Of a DNA stretch of 64,000 nucleotides, positions 11,201 to 23,200 are shown piece after piece (position 1 is the first letter of the stretch; each line of letters starts with the position of its first letter). Under the pieces are notes generated by a model. The model had not been told where the DNA came from, did no database searches, and saw only the letters and a list, made by a program, of their open reading frames with translations. Source of the stretch: Aplectana chamaeleonis (Eukaryota; Nematoda; Chromadorea; Rhabditida; Cosmocercidae); NCBI GenBank assembly GCA_029168955.1, contig JAPDOI010000379.1:1-64000 (forward strand). Reading direction: 5' to 3'. Both the position numbers and the translations under genes were made by a program.

Positions 11201-14200
11201 ATGAAAGCAAACAGTCTTTCTGTCTAACTATTCCAGGTGGCCACATCGTCACGAGACGCTCGCATCACCTATAGTATCGTGGAGGGAAATACCGACAGCG
11301 CTTTTGAGGTGAGAATATTTGTAACGTACATAATTTGACTGGGGACTAATTTGAACTTTTTAGATTGACAGTGACGGAGTAGTTCGCACATCGCAGGAGT
11401 TGGACTTCGAAATCAAAGAAAGTTACGATCTGAAAATTATTGCAACCGGAGCGTTCTCAAGCCAGATACAGACGCATATGCTCATAGATGGTGCTCTTTA
11501 TTCTGAAACTTTCTGGGCCCCCCGTCGTTAATATTAATTTCTTGTTGCAGTGAATAATGTGAACGACAATCCGCCAGTTTTCCCACGTCAGAGAAAGAAG
11601 AAGGTTCTGGAAAGTAAGTGATTAACATGATGACCACCCTGCGATAAAGTCTGAAACTTATTGATCAACTTGCAGCTCTCCCTATTGGCTCGTATGTGAC
11701 TACCGTAACTGCGAACGATGCGGATAGCCTTGCATCATTAGAGTATAGTCTGGATTCGTATGAGGAGCGATTTGTTATTGATCGGTAGGGAGCTTTGCCT
11801 TTCCACCAATTTCTTTCCTGATAGATATCGAGAAATATGCTCAGGTATACTGGAGTGGTACATCTGGCTACAAGTTTAGACTACGAAACTGTTGAGGAGA
11901 TCAATGTCGACGTGAAGGTGGGCATGTTAAGCTGTAGATTGAGCTGCCACTGCGAAAGCTCTAAAAGATCGGGGGAGGGATCCTAGCTAAATAGGCCTGT
12001 GCTGGATTAGACGCTACTCCTACTCCTCGACGCCAGCGCGTCACGCGCGCGTGGTGTGGCGTTGGAGTATGAGTACTTTCTACGCGCATGATGCGGGTAA
12101 CGCGCCTGCGGAGGCCTGCGGACGCCTGCGGACTTGCGAAGACGCTATGGCGGAAAAGATTAAAGTGGACCCCAATTTTGCCGAGCAAGCCAAATCTGCG
12201 CATGCGTTCACTATCCTGGTAGTAGAAGGTAGTACTGGATTTAATTATAATGCAACGGAATTATCTTGATGATGGATTAATCATGAAAAGCATGTAAAAC
12301 TCGTCACGCGCGTGCGTGGCATCAGCCCATTCAAACCCTAAAGCCACGCCTGCGCGTCGCTCGCGCCACGCGCATAATGCGCTGGCGTTGAGGAGTTTGA
12401 ATAGCGGCTCACGGTAGTTACTCAGTGTTGGTCATATCAAGAATGGGAATTTGTGACCGTTTTGTCGTGCGTGAGTGGCTAGCAAGGCCCTTATCACGCA
12501 CTTGCTACTGATTTGACGCCGGATAGCGCGATGAGAATTCAATCGATAGTGTCACCCGTATCAAAATAGTTTCCATGCATTGGTCATCTTTGATCTGATG
12601 CCTGAGTTCCAAACCGGGGTGGTGGAAGGGTATCGCGGCGCCAAACCACGATTTCTTACACTCACAATGCCGAACGATGGCTTCCTTTATTTAGCGTCGC
12701 CCAAACGGCGTATAAATCAAGGGTATGCATGTGTGTACCCTCATTGAACGTCGCGCTTACAAGTGAAGTGTTTAAAGTGGTAAACGCATCTGCGAAAACG
12801 ACTAGTATCGTTAGTATCTCTTGTGGCTCAATAGTTAAAATGCGCAGTATACCGCTCCGAGCTGCAGGTTCAAAGAAGTTATGAGCATTTTTCGAGCTTC
12901 GCGACAAGGCAAGGGGACACACCCATCGGCCATTTCTCTGGAGTTTCAGAAAAATTTCTCGGATTTTGCTCAAAACTTGTATGTAGGGGTAATATAGGGT
13001 GGTAAACGCGAATCTGAAGTCCGTTTGTCAAAACTCTGAGGCTTACTGTAGGTTACGGTAGGTATCATGCCATCTAGGGGGCAAAATCTCCTAGGTATTT
13101 CAAAAATCGACAAACGAACGTCAATTTCGTATTCTCCACCCCGAATAGCCCCCGTATACAAAATTTGAGTAAAATCTGAGACTTTGACCAAACTACCGTA
13201 TTCCCACCGTAATCTGACGTAATCTGTCAAAAATCGATAAATGGACTCCTGATTCGTGTTAAGCACTCCAAATAACCCGTAAAGAAATATTTTGAGCCAT
13301 TTCTACAGTAGCGTTCCGGAAATCGTCAAAAGTCGCGATTTGCCCTCAAAATTTCCCAGATGGTAAGCTTTGTACGAATCAAGTCGAAAACTTCGGAAAC
13401 TCGGCAAGTAAACCCAAGATTCGTGATCAGTGCCTCAGATAACACCTACTGGAAGAACAAGTCAAATCTGGAATATTTTTCCAAAACGCTTCTAGAGCCC
13501 TCTAATTGGTATAAATGAACGCCCAACCGAAAATTCGTAAAAGTCGAAAACGCTATCAGTATAGACAAAGTTTGGAAAATGTGCCTTCACCCAAACTTAG
13601 CTCAGAGGGTAGTTCCGGAAAACGACCTTTTTAAACTTGTAACTTCTTGGAACCTGCAGATCGAGGCGGGATACTGCGCAGTTTTACTATGAAGGCCCAA
13701 GAGATACTAACAATCAATACAAGTCGTTTTTGCAGATGCGTTAACCACTCTAAACCCTTCCACTGTTACTTGTGGACGAGTCAGCCGCTTCTTTCATATC
13801 ATGACGTCATAGGTCACTGAGCTCGGCTATGGCCTGCTACATCTGGTGTACATGCATTAGGAAAAGGCTCACGTTTGCCAGAGTGACAGAGACTGGTGTG
13901 GATGATTACTCACCGCTCAAGTAGTTGAGAGATGGCCGTAGCCAATCTTGTAGCTCCTCCGACGGATTGCAGAGTTTTAGATATTAACTTTCCCATTAAA
14001 TGCGTGATGCGCTACGTTCTTGTCGTACTCCAAATCCTCCGCTCGGCTGCGTGTCGCATGACGGTAGACCTATGAGCTCACCGCGGTCTTCTCCTGAAGA
14101 CGGGGAATATTGTTGAAAACTTGTAGCTTTCAGGTAACAGATGGGAACTTCACTGCGAGCACCTCTTTTGTAGTCGTCGTGATGGATGTCAACGATAATG

Positions 14201-17200
14201 CACCGGAGTTTCAGCAGCGCTTCGTTGACGTTAAGGTAGGCAACCGCAGCTTCTCCAGCGTGATTGTTGAACATTGTGTGCTAACATGAAGCAGCAGGAT
14301 GGAGCGAGTAATGATGTTTCCTATTTAGATTCCTCAGACCACCACTGTAGATGAGATCTTGGCAAAGCTCCTCGCTTTCGATCGAGACTCCGGAGACAAT
14401 GGACGGGTTTCCTATTCGCTGGCAGAGACATTTGGCATGTTCCAATTGGATAGTAATGACGGTATGTACTTGACCTTTCCATGCAGCGTAGGATAGTTCT
14501 TGCTCCCAGGAATGCTGAATTTCTTACAGGTACACTCAGCCTGCTGCAGCCGCTCACAAATCAGCCGGAGTATCTTCTCACCGTAACTGCAACCGATCAC
14601 GGCACTCCTGCTCTGTCCTCAACGATACCCGTCAGGATCATGGTTACTAAGCAGGAAGCTCAACAGCGCCCCCAATTTCTGCTGACATCTTTCGAGTAGG
14701 TTCTGTCCTGAACACCATCTGTTGCTTTCTCTGAACGTTACCCTTTCTAGCTTTCTCGTGTCGGAGTCGCTTCCACTGCATATAGTGTTTGGCAACGTTT
14801 CCGTCGGCGATGTTCCTTACTTCTACCGAATCATGGACGCGAAAGCATCGGATGTATTTGATGTCGACCAGTTGGGTCGCCTATCGCTGAAGACGGCGCT
14901 CGACAGAGAGGCGAAAGAGCTCTACACTTTCACAGTGAGTTTCGTACAGTCGCCGCCTTGAGTATATCTTCAGAAGTTACTTTATTGATCATAGATCGAT
15001 GTCGGCGCTCAGCCATTGGTCTTCCATCAGAATTCCACTGCTACCGTCACAATTCGTGTCTCTGATGTTAACGACAATTCACCTACGTTTGCCCAGTCGG
15101 AGATTTCAGTTACAATTCGTGACGGAATACGGAGTGGGGAAGTGCTTCAGAGGTGAGTGGAGGAGCTCGCTAGGGATACTGTTTGCAAAGTTACTAATTC
15201 TATTCTTGTTAGGTTGTTGGCTACTGATGCTGACCAGGGCGACAATGGTCGTGTTAGCTACCGTATCCTATCGGGAGATGACTACGGTATCTTTTCTGTC
15301 GGAACGGACAGTGGTGCCTTGATATTCAATCAGTGGAACGACGACCAACTCAGCATTCATCAAGATGGAAAGTGGGAGCTCCACATCGAGGCAAGAGATC
15401 ATGGAGCCAGACCGAGGTTCGCGAATGGATCTGACCTTCTGGTTGTTTGGCACGGATATTCTCCTATTCCAGGTCAACCCTGCTTCCTGTTCACGTCTCT
15501 CTGGATTTGCAATCGTGGTCAGGCTCCGCCCCTTTCTTTGTGGTCCCCTCGTATGTGGCACTAGTCCAGGAGAACTCTCCAGTTGGAAGTCATGTATTTA
15601 CCGCTCGTGCAACGAACCGCTTCGGAATCCCCATGAAGACCGTTCGGTATCAATTGAAGGACAGTGATGAGGTGCGCACCAGACAGGTTATTTTAATTAG
15701 GAAGGTAGTCTTGAATAGTATCTTGTTCTATAGAAAAGCTGTACCTGCATTCTACTAGGGTAACCCTTGGCAAGGTTGAGAGTTGCCCATTCCAGGTAGG
15801 GTGTGCTTTTGCGGAAGGGTGCTCCTAACGGATTCTTCAGCGTAAGAGGTTGCAGGGAGTGGAATTTAGAAGAATGGTGATAGAAAGTAAAGTATCTAGA
15901 GTTTTGCAAGGAGTGTGCAGGACTTCCTGAAAGGTAAAGTTTGTCCAAATGAGACTGTTCGCCCACGCGGTCGGGAAGGCGCATTGATCGACCGTCACGA
16001 ATGCATTAATCAGATCTTTGAATCGATTATCGGGAATTTTAGACGAATAGTGGATAACGTTCAAGTAAGCTATATCTCAGTAAGGGGAAGACTCTCCCGA
16101 GAAATGATTTCGCGATGGCCGCTCGGCACGCAGGCTGCGTGGGTGGACAGTCTTATTCGGACAAACTTTACGTAGGTAAGGGTTCAGTATAATCTATAGG
16201 AGTGCGTGGAAAGGGAGTGGAGATTGAGAAAAAGCGTAAACAAAGAGGTTAAAAGTGATGGCACGCTCAGAAGGGCCATCCACAGCGTCGTAGAAAGTGG
16301 GTGCAGATGTGGGAGGAGTGTGCTGGATGTCGCTGAAAGGGAGTAGAGATGAAGAAAAACGTGCAGTACGTCGTGGAAAGTGGGCATTCTGGAAGACGTA
16401 TTGGAGCCTAGGTAGAGATGCAGAGAGTGCAGGATATTGTGGAATGTGAATAGTAGAAAAGCTATGCAACGTTGTGTAAAGTCAGTAGAATGTGCAGGGT
16501 ATCGTTGGAAGTGGGCAGACACGAAAAGTGAGTCTGCAGGACGTCGTGTAAGGCTCCGTCCATAGCAGAAGACCAGCGGATAAGCGTCAAGGCGTCGGAG
16601 CATCATGCGCCAGTGCTCAAACGCTGGCGTATGACGCTCGACAGCTGGCGCATTCAACGTGTCCCAGGACGGCACGTGGTTAACGATGGTATGGATAATA
16701 TTGGTGACAGCCGTTACGGTCGGTATGCCTCCACATTCAGCGACTGCCCGGCAGCAGTGGTCGCTGGGGAGTCGTTGGGAGTCAGATCAATAACAAATGC
16801 TGAAGATGCGATCCCCCAGAATCACTTGACGCTAGGACATCTGCTATGGACGGAGCCTAAAGCGGGTAGAAGTTTAAGAGAAGTACGTAGGACGTCGGGG
16901 AGAGGGTAGAGATGCAGAGGCAGTGTTCGAGCCGTCGGAAGAAGTAGCCGGATAGGCTTAGCATAGTCTACATACGAGTTGGAAAGTTGAAGAGAGATTG
17001 AGATGCAGCCGCACACTTTTCGTGAAAAAAGTGTGCGTTAAGAAGAACTACCCAGCTCGTCGTAGAAAGAGTTGCTGAATGAGTGTGCGGGTCGTAGTGT
17101 AAAAAGGGTAGAGATGCAGGAAGAGTGTGCAGGACGTCGTGGAAAGTGTTTCGTGAATTGAGAAGTGTACGAGACGTCGTGAGAAGGGTAGAGGAGTGCG

Positions 17201-20200
17201 AAGAGAGACGTTGAAAAAAGGTCGTACACTCAAGGAGTATACAGAACGTTGTGAAGACATCGCGATGGGTCAGGGCTTACTATAGTGTGCTTGACTGCTG
17301 GAAAATCTAAAGAGGTCGAGAAGCAGCGTGCAGGAGGTCGTGAAAAGTGAGTGTTTGTTTGAGAGAACCATCGGTGACGCTGTGGAGGGTAGCTAGAGAT
17401 TCAGTACTGGTATGAACGACTCTTTGGACAGAAGTTAATGATCTAGTATGAGTGGAGATTTGAGAGTAGTGAAAAGGAGGTCGAAGAAGTACAGTGTATA
17501 TACAGTACGGACCATGAATCTATCAACATGGACTTTTTGCGAAGACAGCTTTCATACATATTTCGGCCTAAGCTGAGCGAAACTTGGTGAAACTTTAGTG
17601 TGATATAGGGCATCAAAAACCTTGCTCCACCTATACATAAGCGTTAGTTTTGATTGTGCAGCTTTTAATTGTGGAGTTTATTTATAATTTCGTGGTAATA
17701 TTTCAAACTAGGACTATTCCCTCATTTTATGACTTTTACAATTCTGATCCCGTACCTGTTATTTGCCATTCGAAGCTCTTCTGAACAGTTGTAAAACCTT
17801 GTGAAGAAATAATCTCTATCAAAATTTTTCTGAAGACTGGAAATTTATCAGATTGGGGCTTGTTTTTGAAAATTCACCCCTATAAAATTATTCGTCCTAG
17901 AACCATTCCAAAACATTTACTTCAGAGGCATTGACAAAGTACACCTGGTACATGAATTTCGCTCTTTTTCGGTTACGTCGAAGAGAGATACTTAGTAGGT
18001 GCAAAATTGCATAATTTTATCCATTTATTTTATTCATTTTTATTTATAGTACGCCGTTGCCGACGTGCTCAAAAATCACAAAGCAGTAAGTTAGAAAAAA
18101 GCAAACGAATACAAAAACACAAATCAAAACTTAGCGCAACGCTTCAACAGCCGACCAGAAGACCACTGTTCTGATTAGAGAATAATCGAAAAGGCGGGAC
18201 TAGCTAAAGTTATCAATCATATTGAAATCATTTCCAAAAAAATCTGATGAGGAATATTCTCTGAGAAAGTTATACAACGATTCAAAGGGCCTTCTAATTT
18301 CGAATAAGTCCTACAGGTTTGTGATATTGATAGCCATGTTTTCAGGGAATAGTCCTAATTTGAAATATTACCAAGAAATCATAAATAAATTCCATATTTG
18401 AAAACTACACTCTCGAAATCTGAGCTTGTGTATGTAAAGCAAGGTTTGTGATGGCCCATAATATGCTGAAGTTTCATCAAAATTCGCTCAGCCCAGGCCG
18501 AGATATGTATGAAAACAGTATCCACGAAAAGGCCCCGTGGCCGTATTCATGAAACCACGGGCGCAGGAAGGGGACGGAACCCTTCCGTGCCCGGCGTATG
18601 GCAACCAGGGATGAGCGGAGTTCCGCGTTTCGCGTTCCGAATCCCGCAGTTTCGCGCATTTTTGGCATTCCGCGTTCCGAAAACCGCAAAAAACGCCGCG
18701 GAATGCGAAAATATCGGGTCGTCTGGGACCTAAGAAAACATTAGATGATTTCTGAATTTTTCCGCGTTTCGCGTTCCGAAAACCGCATTTCCGCGCATTT
18801 TTAGGCGTTTCGCGCCCGATTTCCGAAACCCGAGAAAAATGTTTTGTTCCGAAACCCGAAAACCTATTTCCGAAATTTCTTATTTTTATTCCGCTCATCC
18901 CTGATGGCAACCAACATTGTGTCATCCCTGTCCTAATTTCAATAGTGGCGGCCCCCTCATCGCCACCTGTGAGAGCAGAGACAGGCATGATGAGCCGCCC
19001 GCAGAGACGGAGAGGAGACCGTCCGGTGGTTGGCTTCTTTCTCTTAGCTCCGTTAGCAGTGCATTCCGGCGAGCATAGCCTACCCGACCTCAACTGTGCA
19101 AGTAGACAAGAAGTGTCCACACTGCCTGTCAGCAAGATATTGATCATTCTCTGCCGCGCGAGATCGATGTAGCAGGCAGCCACAGCGCTCTCCGTTTACC
19201 CGCTAGCTGGCTAGGCACCTTTCTATCTACCCGCCAGGTAGCCGGGAACCTTCCTGTCCACCTGCCGGGTACCAAGGAAGGTGCAACATCGAAAACTGAT
19301 CCAACAGCGGGTGGACTTTGTACCTTCCCGGAAGGCTCCCAACGCTTCATGAATACGGCCACTGTTGATAGATTTATGGCCGCTATTGTACATCGACGTG
19401 ACTTGCAGGTGTTTTCGATAGAGCCATCAAATGGATCAGTGAGACTAAGACAGAGCCTGGACTTCGAGAGTAGGGCGTCATACAAGATGTCTTTGTCGGC
19501 TTCAGATGGAAACGTGAGTTTTACTGTGGACAGTTCAGTACTAAATCCAGCGTATCTTCGAAGTACAACACTTTTATTGTTTACTGCACAAAACCGCGTT
19601 AACTAACAGTCTTATCCGGGCAGGCTTGTTGCCCAAAATAAGTAAAGTACTTTAGGGAAGATCAGCAGTTGTTTCTCTTGAATTCGTGGTCTTGCCAGTG
19701 GATGAGTTCGCACCGGTATTCGTTCAGCCAACCTACCGCTTCCAGGTGAGTTATACTATTCATATCGTTGGATGGGCGACATCTACATGTTGTAGATCAA
19801 AATGCTATCAAAAACTTCAGGTTTCCCTTGACGCACCTGCTGGTACAACAGTGGGGGAAGTGCGAGCGGTAGATACGGATGGAGGAGTTCATGGAATTCC
19901 TAAGTACAGCATCGACCCAGCTAGTGATCTAGTCACTGTGGGGATAACGACAGGAGTGGTCCGTTCCATTTTTTCCGAGGCTAAGATGTTCACCTAAAGA
20001 TAAAAATGATTATTTGATGTTTCAGTTAACACTAAAGTCGAAACCAGACCGGCGTCGAAATCATACGGTGGAACAGATTACAGTTATTGCTGCCAGCAGT
20101 TATCTGCAGAACACAAAGGCTACTATTTATTTGGAGGTAGAGACATTGCGATGATTTCACGCCATTTGTGTTAAGCCTCTTTCACAGTTGCCCGACCGAC

Positions 20201-23200
20201 GTCGGACGACTCGTTATCGAATGTGTAATATCTAACTACCCTACCTAACCCATCTTATCTATCTTAATTTATCAAATTTGATAACGAGTCGTCCGACGTC
20301 GGCCGGCAAACTATGAAAGGGGCTTTAGAGTTCCAGTTAGAGGTTTTTGTTCAGATTGGTCAGTTCCCACTGATGCCTGTTAACTCGGTCATTTCGTCGA
20401 ATATCTTCAAGATTGGAGCTGTGGCCACTGCGGCGCTATTGGTGCTTCTCATTTGCCTGCTGGGGTGCTGTCTGTTTGGTTATCGGTCATCGAAACCGAA
20501 GGAAATTGACAGTCCTCGAAAGCAGGTTCGTATTAGTATTCTAAGCTCAAAATCTTAATCATCTATTCGTTCTGTTTAGATCTACTCTATTGCACGAGAG
20601 GGGCAGAAGAATGAGGAGACTGCGGCTATTTGTCGATTAGCGTGTTCGCCGAAGCAACCATTGCCGAGCAATATTTCGCAGAAGGTGAGGCTGGTTCACA
20701 TGCAACATGTTAGAGCCTTTAGCGCAGGCGGCTTATTTCACATCATTCCGCATCTCCTCACCTACGGTTCCAATATGCTGTAGCCTTTCTTCGAACCTTC
20801 ACATCAATTAAGTCCCCGCCACTAGGACTCTTGCTCCCCACCTTCGACAGGAGAGAAAAGGGACTGTCCGCAGAGCGCAAATGGTTCGTTCGAAGACAGT
20901 GACACAGAAAATTGGCACGGTATTATTCAGGATCCAACCCTATTTAACTTGTACTAAAAACAAAGAGGATCACTCATTTATGCCTAATAAATAAACAGCT
21001 CAACCTAAATTAAAAATACTACACTAAACGTAGCCAAACACGGCAGAAGAGTGAAGAGGAGGCTTATGCCCACAGATGCAGAGAAAATCTAACCTTCGAA
21101 GTACCCTAACCCGGAAATAAAAGGGGGGGGGGAGGAAACGAGAGCGTCGAGCACTTCGAGAGACTCCCAAGTTGGGCAAGTGATTCACTCGGCGTCTGTT
21201 CGAATCAAATGGCGCAGAAAATTGGCACGAAAATATTAGGGATCCAAGAAGGTTTAAAGCCGTACACGAAATCAAGAAGATAAAGTATTTATGATAAATA
21301 CATGAGCTGCTCAGAACAGAAAGAAAATGCTACAACAAGCGTAGCCAACCACTGCTGAAGAAATATGAGAACCCGAAAAGAGCAAGGACAAGTATGAGTG
21401 CGTCGAGCACTCCTGAAGACTGCGTCGACTGAACCCTCTGTCCTCGCCATTGCCTTTTTGAGCCCGCTTCCCCCGAAACGCAGCGGCACCGAGGTCCTGC
21501 CGCATTCGAAGTTTTTCGTTACCTGTACGCATTTCTTCACCACCAAAATCTTACCGTTTCACTAAATTGCAAACTGAAATATAATAACATTATTTGAGAT
21601 TGGTGAGTGCTTAAAACTGGATAAATTATAACTGGCATTTCGTCAAAACCAATAAAACTACATGATGTAACTGATTTTACAATTACAATCACTCCCATAG
21701 TTATAATACGATCATATAGGATAGACTACAATCACTGCGATAAATTATCGTCAGAAAGGAAACCAATAGTCACTCGGCAGGAACCAGCAGGTCATTCATT
21801 GCACAACACGTATAATCCCAATAATCATCGCAAGTCGTACTGTTGCTCTCAGGGCCAAGTTCCGGTCCGCAATAGCGGACTACGGCTTCTGCATCATACA
21901 TATGACACAAGATAATCGTGCTGGGACCACTTGGTCGCGGCACGATTTTGATTTATCCCAGCACAAATATCACGTGTCGCATGATGCAACGCAACAGCCG
22001 TAGTCCGCAGTTGCGGACCGGAAATTGGCTCAAAGAACAATAGTATATTCCTAAATGCAATAGTATGTTGCTTCGCAACCGACAACTTGCAATGATATCG
22101 CTTTTTGGTAGCGGGGGTATTTCACCGCTTGCTAGCTTTCGGATGACTCTTTATGTCCGTCTGACGTCCTCCGATCTTATCCACCCCATGCGGGGGTGGC
22201 CGCGAAACAGATGGCTAGGATCACTCAGCAGCTCGCGCTCCTGTCACGTGCGCCGATCGATCGTCACATTTCTCGCGGGCGCACTCGGCGGCGCGAAGGC
22301 TGCTGAGTGGTCCGCAGCCATATGTTTCGCAGTCACCCCCCCCCTCCCCTCATTATATCTCGTCAATGCCCTTGCCTGCCATTCTTCAGCAAGCGTGTCC
22401 GCTCGTTGATACTGAACTATCAACTCAACAGTTAGTTTAGTTTGACCAGACTGACACACGGTTTACTACTGGCTCTGTGAATGCCTCAAGAGCTTATTGT
22501 TCTTTTCAAGCAGGCGCCTAACAGAATGTCGTCTTTCAGACCTCATCGATGACGTCGTCAGCATCGTCAAACTCTGGCATTCGCAACTCGCTGCTATCTC
22601 AGGGTCGTTCACAGCACGACTCTGGAATCGATCAGGATACAGTGTCTGTGAATAGTTCTGTGACCGAGTATCTGATCTCAATAGGTGTGAATCCGAACCC
22701 AATCCAGCCTCGTTCACGGTTCGTTGCATTTGCCTCACCTCGCGCTGATGGAGGCCTATATAGCGTATTGATTTTAGTTTCCGAAGACCTGACACGATTG
22801 ATTCGGCTCTAAATGAATATATCTATGCACGGGTAGAAGACATCCTTCCTCCAGGGCCGGTGAATTTGTCCGACAAGGTTGAGCAACTCGAGGATCTTTA
22901 TCAGGTAGGGCCACTCTTCAATTCACCTTTTTTTCTTGAAAATCAGATTTGAAAACAGTGTTTAGGCCTAGTTCATACTAGCCGCGACGCGCGACCGCGA
23001 CAGTACATTTGAGCCATATCGACTTTCTGTCGATATCTATCCCAAACACGATGTCGCGTCGCCCGTCGCGGGAAGTATGCACTAGGCCTTAGAAACAGTC
23101 AAGCGTACACCATTTTGGAGCATAGTTGAGTCTTAGCGTCTTCCATATGCTTTTTCACCAGTTTTTTTCTCGCGGTGTATAACTCCTCTTTCAGTACTCC

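Larger units (their letters stand above)
15672..19408 (+). other. 3.7-kb cadherin intron with nested repeats
   Basis: It is bounded by GATGAG/gtgcgc and acttgcag. It contains, in order, a diverged minisatellite (15,760-17,480), a fold-back (17,531-18,532) and an inverted-repeat unit (18,534-19,365) with a hAT-like MITE inside it. No cadherin exon is needed or found, since the flanking exons join in phase in the middle of a repeat. Confidence 0.75.

Noticed and set aside
12835..12895. tRNA gene (GTGGCTCAATAGTTAAAATG ... GGTTCAAAG)
   Set aside because: B-box is incomplete, the stems do not close, and the segment is mirrored in the other arm of the 1-kb inverted-repeat element.
16184..17260. 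Minus-strand frames rich in Leu, Ser and His as secreted proteins
   Set aside because: They arise from the diverged minisatellite in a cadherin intron and have no start context or domain.
18488..19183. 231-codon minus-strand frame as a gene
   Set aside because: Spans the hAT-like MITE and the repeat around it; the product is short-iteration derived (RNAE, FRNA) and not domain-like.
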